Assembly (NCBI GenBank): GCA_016858145.1
Contig: JAEHOE010000002.1
Span: forward strand, 2,294,001 to 2,358,000
DNA: 64,000 nucleotides
Source of the DNA: Edaphochlamys debaryana
Taxonomy: Eukaryota > Chlorophyta > Chlorophyceae > Chlamydomonadales
Direction of reading: 5' to 3'
Shown here: positions 11,458 to 23,600 of the stretch, one piece after another
How the letters are laid out: the number at the start of each line of letters is the position of its first letter
Numbering within the stretch: the stretch's first letter is position 1
Made by a program: the position numbers and the translations under genes
Notes under the pieces: model-generated
Database searches by the model: none
What the model saw: the letters and a program-made list of their open reading frames with translations, nothing else
What the model was told of the DNA's origin: nothing

Positions 11458-14400
11458 TTAGTAGGTCTTGCGCATTGCGTCAAGCTCTGCCAACACGTCC
11501 TCCATGACGGGCCGGTTGCGCGGGTCCGTCTCCATGCAGCGCATAGCCAGGGACTCGTAGGCCGGCGGAGCTCCCTCGGGGAAGCGCAGCCGGGCGCCCT
11601 GCAAGCAAGGCACACCAGACAGCCAGAAGACGTCAGTGTGACTGACATGCACCACGTCGCGAGGGTCGCCGCCCACCAGAGGGAGGTGCCAGCTGCGACC
11701 CGTTGAGGTCTCAGCCCTAGGTACCAAGATACGGTGAGGTGCCCGTCCCAACCGCCAAGCCCAACGGCCAGCCCACCTGCGTGACCACCATGACGATGAT
11801 CTGCCCGTGACGCAGGCCCGCCCAGGGCCGGCTGCTGGTGTAGAGCTGCAGCGGCGTTCAGGGAGGCAGCACGGAACAAAGACGGTCAGTCGCGTGAAAC
11901 ATCGCAACAACTTTGGGACAGCCAGACTCCTGAGCGTTCCTCGCTTTCCATGCTCCCTTGCGGCGGAATGCATCAAACAGGGCAGGCTGCTGCGCACCTG
12001 CCACAGCAGCACGCCCAGGCTGTACACGTCCGTAGCCTTGGAAATGACACCGTCACGCAGCGTCTCCGCGGGCATGTGCGTCAGCTGCGGGGGAGGGCGC
12101 ACGGAGATAGGGTCAGGGGGTAGCGGCACTCAAACACGGGGGTCAGCGGCACCTAGGGCGGGTGCGGCGCTTGCACCCGACTGGGATGCAAGCGCTGAGC
12201 CATTAGAGGTGAGAAGACGGGGAGGGGTGACTGGATGCGATTCCGAGGCGCGCGTTGAACTCACCGTGCCGTACGTGCGGGTCTGGATCTTGGTGCGGAT
12301 GTCGAGGTGCCGGGCCAGGCCAAAGTCCGCGATCTGTCAAAAGCGGCAGCAAAGACGGAAACGTTGGCGTCAAGCACGACTTCTGGCAACCGCGCGAGAG
12401 ACTTGTCGCCTCAAGCGCTGCCCGCCTTCGCCTCCCTTCCTTGAAGCCCCTCGACCGCCCGCAAACACGCACCCACAAAGCCCAAGCCGCCCTCCCTCGT
12501 TCCCCCTCCCGGCCATCCCAAGCCCTACCTTGGCCGCGAACCCGCGGCCGCCCGCCGAGGCGGTCGAGCCTGAGGTGCAGAGCATCACGTTCCAGGCGGA
12601 CAGGTCGCCGTGCACGATGTCCTTGCCATGCAGGAAGCTCAGCGCCGAGGCCAGCTCCACCGCGGTGGCCAACAGCGCGTCCATGCGGGGTGGGCTCTCC
12701 AGGATGTGGGGCGCCGTGCGCAGCCAGCCGCGGTCGATGGCGTCCTGCGAGCAGCATCACGCAAGAAAGCAGTGCATACGGCAGGCGTCAGCCCGTGCTT
12801 CCACAATCTGGACTGGCCGGCAATGACTCCCTCTAGGTGTGACGCGACCTCCCGTGCCTGCAACTAGCTTCCCCCATGTTGCCAGCCCCGCAGCCCGCAC
12901 CTGCAGGCAGCCCCGGTCGCAGTACTCCATGATGAGCCAGGTCTGGTGGCGCACCAGCGAGGCGGGGTCTTCGGCCTGCCACTTCCCGCTGCCCGAGGCG
13001 CCGCTGTGGGGAATGCCCGAGCCCACGGGCTTGGAGCCGGGCGGCATGAGGAAGGGCGACATGTTGGAGTCATGACCCGCGTCGAAGTCGTCATAAGCCT
13101 CGCTGTCATCCGTGCTGTTCGGGCTCGAGACCGCAACAGCGCCCACGCCCGCGCCGGCCTCGGCCTCCGGCTTGGCGAGCTCGGGCTTGGCCTCGTGCGG
13201 GCCCTCGGTGCGGGCGGTGGAGCGACGGCGCGGCACGGGCTGCTGCGCAAAGTCAATGACGGCCCAGCCCTGGCTGGCGGTGCTGGAGCTGCTGGCGCCC
13301 TTGAGTGCCGTGGGCTGGGCGCTGTTGTGGCCATCGCCCGACTCCAGCGCCTGAGCAGCCGCGGCCGCAGCGGCCGTGAAGGCCGACGTGTCCTCGCACG
13401 TGCCGAGCGGCGTCGCTTCCGACGCCGACGCAGCGCCGAGGCTGGGGCCCGACTTGACAAGCGGCACGACCGGCGGCGGCGGTGTGGTGGTGAAGCTGCC
13501 CGGCGCGCCGGCGGCGTTCAGCTCCGCGAGCACGTGGGCGGCCGAGTTTGTGGCGGCCGAGTTGGAGGCGGCGGCTGCGCTGTTGATCGCGGTGGTCACG
13601 TTGGCGCTGTTAGTGACGGTGGTGGGAGTGGACTGGGACATGTGGGCCGTGTCATCGCTGAAGTTGCCCGAGTTTGTGTCAGTCTTCATGGAGCTGTTGG
13701 CGTTGCGGGAGGCGCGGGGCAGGCCGGACTGAGACGAGACGGCCGTGGAGGTGCCCGACGGCCCGATCATGCGCCGCGCGCAGCGCAGCGTTGCGACGAT
13801 GTGGGGGTGGCGCAGCTCCTTGCTGAGGATGGCCTCGATGGGGGGCGCGATGGACTCCGCGGTGGGCGGCAGCTCCTCGTCAATGATCTACGGCAGCGGG
13901 GTTCGCACAGGGCCAGCCAGGTCATCAGCAAGGGGAGCGAAGGCCGGGACCCTGGGCAAGCAGGCAAGGATGGGCAAAATGCTGCTTTCTAACCGTTGGC
14001 CGTGGCTCGTGATGACTAAAACCCAACCGCCGCCACGCACCTTGACGGCAACGGCCGAGCCGTACCAGGTGCCGTAGTACACGGAGCCGTACGCGCCCTT
14101 GCCCAGCAGGTGGCCCATGGTCAGGCCGCCAATGGTCTCGGGCGGCTGCGATAGGTCCTTGTCATGGATGCCCGAGGACAGCGTGGATGAGCCGCCCGGC
14201 GTCAGGCTGTTGGAGGCGCGCATCTCCGCGACGGCCTTTGCCTTTGCGGCCGCCTTGTCCGCCACCATCTTGTCGTAGTCCTGCGAGGGCGAACCGGGTT
14301 GCGGGTGCGGCACGGGACGTGTGATGGAGCGGAGCTGAAGGGAATGCATGGGTGCGGAGGGTGGGGATGTAGCGTGGCTAGCGGCGCGGGTGCAGCGCGG

Positions 14401-16936
14401 GCGCGAGGGAGGGTGCGGTTGGAATGCGGCTGCTGCTGTGGCTCCCAACCCAGCGGCTCAGAAGATGCTGAGCCGGAGGCACGTGATGCGATGCGTGCCG
14501 GGGCTTGGGTTGCTTGGCGGGGCGGTGCAGCTGAGAGGCGGCGAGCGGGCGGTGTACGCACCTGGAGGAGCATGAAGTAGAGCTGGCCGGGGCTCTTCAT
14601 GGTGGCGTCGGTGCCTGAGGTCTCCGAGCCCTGCGTTGCCAGCGCGTCCTCCCCCTTCTTGGGGGTGGTGGGGATGAAGGACGGCACGCCAATGGAGATG
14701 CTGCCCTCGTCCAGATCCTCACGGGAGGCGGGCCTGCGGGTGCACACGCGCACACGGCAAAGATGAGGGCCAGGGCCAGGGTCCGTCCCGCGCTTCTGGC
14801 CTCTCGCGGCCGGGGATCACAAGCGTCGAGGGCTGATGCTTCAGGCGCCGTGGGGGATGTGTTGGGCCCGTGTCACACCTGAACGTGAGCTGATACCGTG
14901 TGTTGCCCACAGCGGCCTTGCCCGCGTCGTCGAGCTCCGCGATGACTTGGGCCGACAGGCGTGCCACCACCTGGAACTCCTTGCCCTTGTCGGCCTGCTG
15001 CTGGTGGTCGTTCGAGGGCAGCAGCGCGCCCGTGTCCTCCACCAGCAGGGCGGACAGGTAGGAGCCCTGCGGGCGCGGGGGCGGGGGCGGGGAGGGGCGT
15101 TGGTTGCTGGGCGGATCGCGTCGCGCGGATGCGGGTGGAGCCGCAGGTGTAGCTAGGTAGGTGCCAGGTTGGGAGTGGTCAGGTACAGCGAGACCTGCCA
15201 GCCTCCCAGCAAGCGGGCATTGGGTTTCCTGACGAGGGTTAGGCTGGGTCGCAGGGGGGGAAGCGGGAGCGAGGCACACGCACCTGTAGCGACTCGCGCT
15301 CGATGCCCAGCACTTTGCAGGTGGGGTTGTTGACGAAGAGGATGCGCCAGCCCCCGCAGCCCACGTCCACCAGGACCACGCAGTGGTCAAAGCAGTCCAG
15401 TGTACGGCGCAGATTGCCGTACGCGGCCATGAGGTTGTTGTTGTCGTGCGCGCGCAGCTGCGAGGGGTTTTTACACGCGCCAGAACGTGTCAGGCGTGCG
15501 TTCAGGGTCCAGCCGCCCAGTCAGCAATCCTCCCTTGCTGTTCGGAAAGTGCAGAAGGGCAAGGTTTAGGGCAGCCCGTGGCCCACCTGCAGGGCAATGT
15601 CCTTCTCCAGGTGACGCACCACCAGCTCGGCAAGGTTATTAAGCACCACGCAGCGCGACGCATCGAAGTCACGTGGCTTCGTGTCCGCGAAGCAGCTGCG
15701 GGGGGCAGCAAGGGAAAGGCAGGTGGGCAAGACAGCGGCGCACGGGCCAGCACAATCCGCCACCCGCCTTGAACGACACGAACCCAGGCATCCATGACGA
15801 GGAACGCACTCACAGGGTGCCGATGCGGTGGCCGTTAGAAGCAATGAGAGGAGTTCCGCAGTAGAAGCGCACTCCAGGGCCGCTCTTTACCATCTCATTG
15901 TTGCAGAACCTGTTTGGGGACGACGGGGTATTCAGCACAGGACGGCAACCGTCAGCACAACGTCTACTCTTGCTGAGAGGCTTCCTGCCAGCACTACACA
16001 CACATCTGATCAACGCAGCCCGCCTGGATCCCTCGTGGCACCGGCTGTCCTTACCTGGCGTCCTTGGTCGCATCCGGAATGACCATGATCTGGTCGTTCT
16101 TAGAGGCCATGGTCCAGCCGCAAAAGGACCAACGCCAGGGGAAATCCCCACGCTTGAAGGCCCCCTCCGCGTCACGAATGAAGATGCGGCGGTCATCGAA
16201 CAAGGCCACCAGGGCTGCGGGCGCCTCAAAGATGGACTGCACCAGTTTGAGGATGGAAGCGATTTCCGGGTCTGGGGGAGCGTCAATGGCGTCCGCATCC
16301 ATTTTTACGTGGCCAGCCGACTTCAGGGCGTTGATTGTTCGCAGCCGCATTTCGTCGCATGGCGGCGGCGGGGGGCCGCAGATGTGGAACTGCAGAAACG
16401 GGACAGCGAAGGGGACGTGTCGGTCGGGGAGGGCGGGGCTGCTGGCAGCGCGGCAGGCACGAAGGGCGCCGGCCCGGCGCGGCGTGCAACCTCCTCCTCC
16501 CCCCCTCTCTCTCTTCTGTTTCGTCTGCCTAGTTGCCCGGGCTGTGGCAGCCAAAGAGAACGGCCGCATGCGCATTTCCACGTGACCTGACAAATAAGTT
16601 CCCACCTGGTAAGGCAGGCCCTGCTGCGGCGCCAAATGCGCGGCAACCTCGGCAGCATTGGTGGTCACGAAAGGCCCCGCTGCGTTGGTGTCCGCGGCCG
16701 CGCCGGGCTTCTCGCCGTTGGCTTTCTCCGGCTCCGCTGGCGCCTTCTGCTTCTTCACCGACACGTCCACGGGGACCGCAACCTCCAAGCCCTGCTTGAT
16801 AACCTGCAGGGTTGCGGAGGCTGTGTCACAGCCGGCCTGGCAGACTCTACATCGCCCCGGGGCCGCCGCGCACCTGGGGCGCCTCATACTTGTCGGCCGC
16901 ACTGTGGCAGCACGGTAGGGATGCCTGGTTGCCCAT
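11458..16936 (-). CDS. Acylated GAF-PAS protein kinase, TKL-like, 1047 aa, 15 exons
   Basis: Probable membrane-tethered sensor kinase. Exons (minus): 16874-16936, 16606-16803, 16055-16389, 15814-15909, 15587-15695, 15284-15457, 14879-15066, 14562-14733, 14041-14280, 12901-13887, 12529-12744, 12265-12333, 11998-12084, 11777-11845, 11458-11598; 1,048 codons, all phases match. Start MGNQASLPCC gives Gly2 with Ser6 (N-myristoylation pattern) and Cys9-Cys10 (palmitoylation). A GAF domain (about 110-267) ends in GHRIGTLCFADTKPRDFD. A PAS-like domain follows (about 270-390) with CVVLVDVGCGGWRILFVNNP. The kinase domain starts with GKGAYGSVYYG and VAVK (Lys525). A low-complexity insert of more than 200 residues separates the alphaC region (KELRHPHIVA) from the hinge LIMEYCDRGCLQ. 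The catalytic loop is HGDLSAWN (about 899), so HRD Arg is Gly; then DFG (about 929) and MPAE in place of APE. It most resembles TKL/Raf-like algal kinases. The ligand or stimulus is unknown. Confidence 0.9.
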
Positions 16937-17670
16937 TCCACCGTATCAAAGGCTGAAACGCGGGAGCACCTCCTCTCGACTGCCCCGCTTTTAGCACGCC
17001 GCAGGCCGCGAGGGATAAGCAATCATGCTCCTCGAATTGCTGCGCCCTGCCAGGGGCTCGCTGCGTGCTGTAGGAGTGCGTGCGGGTAGCCAATGCTCCT
17101 GCCCGTGCCGCTTGGCCTAGAGCCCCGCAGGCGCTCTCGTCTTGTAGCTATAGCTTGGCTGCGGTCCTCAGGATGTCAGGGCAGTAGAGATTTGGTGGAC
17201 GCGGCTAGCTCCGGTATTTTGCTCTGGTGAAGCTCAAAACGCGCACGGATTGTGCTATTGCAGTCTAAGGTTACTGTGGTATGTGTCTGGAATGCTGGAT
17301 AGAGGAGGGAGCGACCCCACACCTAACGGGGGACGGCCAAATCCAATCCCAGGCAAAAGGGGGCGTCTGTCGCCGTTTCGCCGACCCCGGAAGAGATTGC
17401 GCCTCCTCTAGCAGAAGCACATCACTGTCATACACTCATAGTCGAAGCCCCGCTTGGCCAGCTGTCACCTATAAGATACGCCACACCAGGCAATTGCTGC
17501 TATCGCTGCTGTGCATCCGGCTGGGACCACACAAGCGCACAACACCCTCCGTGTCCAACGAGAGCGTGCTAGCTGTCACAATATGAGCCGGGCGTAGCGG
17601 AGTGTTGACCCCAAGAGACTGGCCATGTCTTGACCACGCAGCGACAGCTTCGCGCTGAACCAGCAACGCC
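16937..17670. promoter_or_regulatory. Divergent intergenic region between the kinase and the PH-PLAT gene
   Basis: The two start codons face away from each other across 734 bp, so this segment must hold both promoters and 5' UTRs. A TATA-like CTATAAG lies at about 17469-17475, roughly 200 bp before the ATG at 17671. No ORF of interest is seen. Confidence 0.5.
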
Positions 17671-20600
17671 ATGTTTAATTTCGGCGAGGATGAAGACGAG
17701 GACCGCGAGCCGCTAGCTGCGGGCCTGGATGACGAGGCGGAGGAAGAGCAGGAGGAGGAGCAGGAAGAAGAGGAGCAGGAGGAGGAGCAGCCCTCATACC
17801 TTCGCGCACCCTCAGTCCGTTCAGCGGCGTCCAGCGAGCCTGCAGGCAGCGGCCTCGGCGTTGGCCTGGGCAGCGGCCTGGGCAGCGCACAGGGCAGCGT
17901 CGTGGGCAGCGGCCTGGGGAGTGGCTTTGGTGGCGGCCAGGCGGGGGGGCTGGGCAGCGGTCTGGGGTCCGCTCAGCCGTCCCAGACGGACCCGTTCGCC
18001 CCTCCCGTATCGTCCAACTCGGGCCTCCTCCGCCCGTCCAGCAGGTGAGCGTGGGACTGCCGGGGGCCTTGCATGCCAGCTACTCAACGCTTGGTTTGCA
18101 CGTTCAACGCCTACGTCCCTTTCAGGGGCACCGCCGCGGCTGTCTCAGAGGATGGATTCGGACTGTTCGGTGACGGGGCGCCTGCGGCAAGGTGGGGAGA
18201 CGGGCCAGCTTGCTTACTCACAGCCCTCATGTCGGCAGGGGAACCACTGTGCGCTATCGTTGGGGGCGGCAACCCTTTCCTACACGTTCCACCGCAGTGC
18301 GTCCTTCTCGAGGCCACCCCTGGCGCCTTCGGGCGAGCAGCCGCCGACCCCCAGCGCGGCTCGGGGAGGCATGCAGAAGACGCCCTCGAGGCCATCATCC
18401 CTGCGCGGCGTAGCTAGCGGCATGGCCAGTCGCCCGCGCACGCCCGGGACTGGCGGCCTCAGCCCCGGCCAGACAATGTGCGTGCGTTGACTCTGCTGGG
18501 ACTGGGACTGCGGGCGGGACTGGAGAGGTGCTGCATCATGGCATTACCGTCAAAGCCTTACGACGTGCCTACGCGCCGCAGGATGCACACGGACGCGAGC
18601 CGGTCGCCTGGTCCGCGGTCGCCCTACTCTCCCTACTCGGCGGGGCCCAAGTCGCCCTACTCACCGGGCACGACTGCGGGCATCACGGGGTCACCGCTGC
18701 CCCCGAACGTCACCGCCAGCCCGCGGCATGTGATGATCAGGTGGGAACGGACAGGGAATTGAGGGGGTTTGCTTTGGGGAGAGCCCGGCTGTACATCAGC
18801 GGGCTCGAGGGGCCCTGGGTTAGGGAAGGGCAAGCGGTCGGGTGGAGAGACCAAGCTTGCTAAAGTGTGCTTTTTACATTGGCGTTGCTGTTGCCTGGCC
18901 TGGCCCACGCCGCCCTCCGCCAAAGCAACGTTGCTGCCGCGCGGGCGGCTTCAGCGGGCAGCAGACTGGCACGTGGGATGGGAGCTTCGGCACGAGACAG
19001 GGCATTGCGCCAACAGCAGCGTGTGTGCTGATGATGTCAGGGAGCAAGGGGGGGGTGCAGGGCCCAGTTGTTGCGGGCGCGGGCTACTGTGCGGATCCGA
19101 GTAAGCCTAGAGGGATCTACCGACAGCTGAGACTGCATAGCTGTTGGGGCATGCTGGTGGCGCGGCAAGGCGTGTTGTGAGGCCAAGCCCACTCTGACAC
19201 GGGCTGATCTGCAGATCCATGAGACACCAGCCGAGGTCCTTGCTGGTGCCGCACGGCTGCATGGCGGCAAGGCCTGTTGTGCCACACAGCACTCTCTGAC
19301 CCACTGCCTTCCCGTTGGCCCCCAGGGACGGCGACCGCACTTACCCTACCCGGGTGCTGGGCACGGGAGACGCGTTTGTGGCGGACATGCCCGACGGCCC
19401 CACCCTGTCCAAGGAGGAGGAGGAGACCATGGCGCGTAGCTTCAGGTCGGGCATCGCGCACGCGGGCTGGCTGCACAAGCTCGTGGGCAAAACGCCACTG
19501 GACGTGCACTGGAAGCGCTACTGGGTGAGTGCCGGGGTGGAGATGGGCAGGGCTGGGCAGGGCGGTGCAGAAAGCAGGCGAGATCCGGGGCACGCAGAGC
19601 TGGGCAGAAAGGGCGCGATGCGGGCGTGCTCGGATTCGAAGGCAGCAAAAGGACAGTGCAGCTCCAAGCTCGACTGGACAGGACAAGCAAAGCGAGAGAC
19701 ACGTGGAGGGCACCGGGCCGTGCGGCATACGTGCGGCTGTGGTGCAGGCACAACAAGCATACGCTGATAGGGTCATCATGCTGCAGCTGCGCTCAGCGGC
19801 CTTGCGGCGCGGAGCGGTTGGGGCGAAAGGGTCGGATCAGGAGCCAGATCTTGCCTTACAACCTCAGCCTGATGCCCGCCGCCGCTGGCTTGCACACTGC
19901 GTCACCACGGCACAACCCGCCCAACCCGACCCTCAACGTCAATGCGAGGCTCCTTCAACCCCCGAAGCCAATCACCGGAAGAATGTTTGCTCTTGCGGAC
20001 AAAACTGGGGTCGATGGGAGAGAATGCAGTCACAACAGTCCAACTGAACCCCAACCGACTCCGGGGGCCTCCCAGCCGTCATCCCCTCTTCCCAGCTGCT
20101 CAGCGCATCTACTTGGTGGCGGCAGCGTAGCGGGCAGCCACGGCGTCCCAGCTGACCAGCTTGTCCAGGAAGGTCTGGATGAAGTCCGCGCGGCGGTTCT
20201 GCACGTCAATGTAGTAGGCGTGCTCCCAGACATCGATGGTCAGGATGGGGGTCTTGCCCTCGACCACGGGGTTGACGGCGTTGGGGGACTTGCTGATGCT
20301 GAGCTTGCCCGCCTTGTCGGCGTTGAGCCAGGCCCAGCCGGAGCCGAACTGGGTCAGGCCGGCCTGCTTGAACTCGTCCTTGAACTTGTCGAAGCTGCCG
20401 AAGTCGCGGGCAATGGCATCGGCCAGGGCGCCGGTCGGGGCACCGCCGCCGTTGGGCTTCATGGACTCCCAGAAGAAGGTGTGGTTCCAGACCTGGGCGG
20501 CGTTGTTGAACACCGGGCTGGGGGTGCCATTGTTCCACGACGCGACGACGATCTCCTCCAGCGACTTGCCCTCCAGAGGGGTGCCGGCGATCTGCTTGTT

Positions 20601-23600
20601 CATGTTGTCCACATAGGTGCGGTGGTGCTTGCCCCAGTGGAACTCCAGGGTCTGCTTGCTCATGTGCGGCTCCAGAGCATCCAGCTTGTAGGGAGGAGCC
20701 TTCAGCTCCAGAGCGGCCTGGGTGACCACGGCGCGGCGACCAGAGGTCGAGCGCACACGGCGCTGGCCAGCAACCAGGCTCGAGGCCTGAGCCTTCATAG
20801 CGAGGGCCATCGTTGGCGAGTGTGTGAAACGAGCTGCGACGGCTAGCGACTGTGTGTGGGCACGCGAGTGTACCCGGGGCTATGCAAGAACAGAAAGTGC
20901 GGGGCAGGCGCAACGCTGGCCAGAAGACCCAAAAAGCTTCTTTCTACCATCCCGGGGCCGACGGAATCGGGGGCCGTCCCGAAGCCTGGAGGCCTCGACG
21001 AACCTGCGCAACGTTACGCATGCGCAATTGGGCCTCTGGATTGGCGTTACGGGCATCTCACGTCGCTTACCGCCCGTTTACGCGTCCGATCGCCCCAGTT
21101 TTACATTTCGGAGGACCGGCTCTACTACACGGCCAACGAGAAGAACCCAACACGCGTTCGATACATCTGCCTCGATCGCATCCCTGTGAGACCGCTGCCG
21201 CACAGCCGGACACCCCGGAAAGGATGGGTCGCGACGGTCCCGGACATCGGCGTGGCGCTCATCGACCCGGTGTAAGTGCGCTCTTGGGAATGAGGTTGCG
21301 CAGACAAGGCGTCGGGGAATGTCGCTGTTCTTTCGGAGCATACGAGTCGCGCTGACCCCGGGGTCGGGGGACATGTGGGCGTTACATGTGCCCGGGCTGT
21401 GGACAAGTCCGGGCAGCGGCTCGGCGGCAGCAGCTGTGCAGTCAGCTTGAACCGGGCCCTTGCTTTCTGCAACTACAGTGAGGGCTTTCCGTTCTCCACC
21501 CTTGCCCTGCAGGAACCTGTCCCAAAAGCCCGGCTTCCCGCAGCCCGCCAAGTCCCCGCGCGGCAACTCGACGCTGGAGAAGAGCAGCGTGATCGGCCTG
21601 GTGTCGGGCTCGCACACCTACTTCTTGGCCGCGACTTCGCACGAGGAGGTGCGCCGGGCCATGACAGCGCATGCTTGCAAGGCGCATGCGGGTGGTCTGT
21701 CCAGGAGCCGATGAAGGCCCGTCTGCTGACCCGTCTGTTGACCTGACCCTTGCCTCTGGGACCCCTTAGGCGCGGGTGTGGCTCAAGGTGCTGCGGGAGA
21801 CATGGTACCACTGCTACAAGCACACGCTGCGCGCCAGCAACATCCGGGGCCAGGGCGGGGTGAGTCCAGAGTGCAGCACCACCTTGCAGCAGCCGTGACG
21901 TGAGCTCCTCCTTGCCCAGCTGTGCCCTCTGATGCTTGACTCGGCCCGATCCCTTGCAGCTGCACCTGACCTCGCGGGTCATGGCGGAAAACGCGGCGCT
22001 GCGCGAGAGCGTGCGGGATCTCACGGCCAAGTCCCAGGGTCTGGACAGCGAGTACTGGCGGTGGGTGTACCGCTTTCCTGCCGTACAGCTGTCTCCCATA
22101 CCCATGCACATCGCAGTTGGGCCTGGCCTCAGGGCGGGAAGGGTGAAGCCAGGCGCTGGGGGAACGGGGGTGCTCAGGGTGCTTGTTGGTCCCCCGCAGG
22201 CAATGGCTGGAGGAGAAGGCGCGCAACCGCTTCCTCGAGCAGCGGCACGCGGAGGTGGCCATCTACGAGGTGGAGGTCAAGACGGGGCGCATGAAGGTGG
22301 GTTTACGACAAGGCCATCCGGTAGCACCATACCGGTAAAGCATAGGCCATAGGCCCACCTTAACCTGGCTCTAGCACCAAAGCGTTCCCCGCTCCAAAGC
22401 CGCCGAAACTGGGTTGCATGCGCTCTCTGCGTCGCCGCCCTCCATCGGCCTCCCCGCCCCTGGACCCCTTGTAAACCCCAGGGTGCCTCCTCGGACGCGC
22501 GGGTGTACATGGAGATGTACGCCCCGCACGACGAGACCCTCAGCACCGGGGAGCTGCGCCTGCTGGACAAGGACTCGCTCACCAAGCCCTTCGCGCGGGG
22601 CGCCACCGACCTCTTCATCGTGAGGGCGGGCAGGGGCGGACCGGAGCGGGAGCTGACTGCATACGCGCTGCTTTCTGGCAACCCAGCCGTCTAAGGCTGG
22701 GGCGTTTACTGGAGGGCACGAGGTGCTTCTCGCCTGCTACTCCGGGCATGCCGCAAGTTGCCGCGCGTGAGCAGCGTGATCAAGTTAGCCAACCACGTTT
22801 TGGCCCCTGCCTTCCCGTCGCAGATTCCCTGCCGCAACGTGGGCATGCCCAACCACATCAAGGTCTGGCACGACAACACGGGCCGGCGGCCGGACTGGTT
22901 CCTGGAGTGGATCCGGATCCGCAAGAAGGGCGGCATAAACTGGGTCATCTTCCCCTGCCAGCGCTGGTTCTCCGTGCACCTGGACGACTGCCGCATCAGC
23001 CGCATCCTGTTCGCCGGCCACGCCACGCCGTACATCCAGTACAAGGCAGGTTCTTCCGTACAAGGTTTCCCCTCCAGCCCTTGGATCTGCTTGCATCCGC
23101 TGTCCTAGTGGGCAGCTCCACAGCATGGGCCTGAGCTGCCATCATGACTCATCACGGCAAGGAAGCAGGTCAAAGGCCTGCATGGAACGTCTTGATCATT
23201 CAGGGTTGTGTCGTGCTTGTCTCCGTGCGCAGGTGCGGACCGTGACGTCGGACCTCCGCGGCGCCGGCACAGACGCCAACGTGCACCTGATCATGCACGG
23301 CGCTCTGGGGGACGGCGTGAGGCACATCCTGTCCAGCGGCGTGGACGACTTCGAGCGGTGCGGCTGGGGCAGGCCGGCCGGAGCACAAGGGCCGGGGGCG
23401 GCTTACGAGCAAGGGGAGGCAACTTTGTGAATATGCTTGAGCTTTCCCTGGCGGTGCCTGTGCTACCTGGTGAATGTGCAGGGGCATGGTGAACGAGTTC
23501 ATGGTCGAGGATGAGGAGCTGGGAGACCTATTCGAGGTGCGGTCTCTGGCACTACCCTCACCGCAAGCGCCCTCAGACTCATGAAGCCTGGCTTGCCGTA

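Larger units (their letters stand above)
19525..21098 (+). other. Host intron of the PH-PLAT gene that contains the FeSOD gene
   Basis: A 1,574-bp phase-0 intron with donor GTGAGT after HWKRYW and acceptor CGCCCCAG before [10 protein letters not shown]. The two flanks join into a normal PH-domain core, so this is one gene and not two. The FeSOD coding region occupies 20109-20810 on the other strand. Confidence 0.85.

Noticed and set aside
19626..20846. Plus-strand ORF of 406 codons across the FeSOD gene
   Set aside because: It is the mirror frame of a GC-rich coding exon; no domain, and it ignores the PH-PLAT exon structure.
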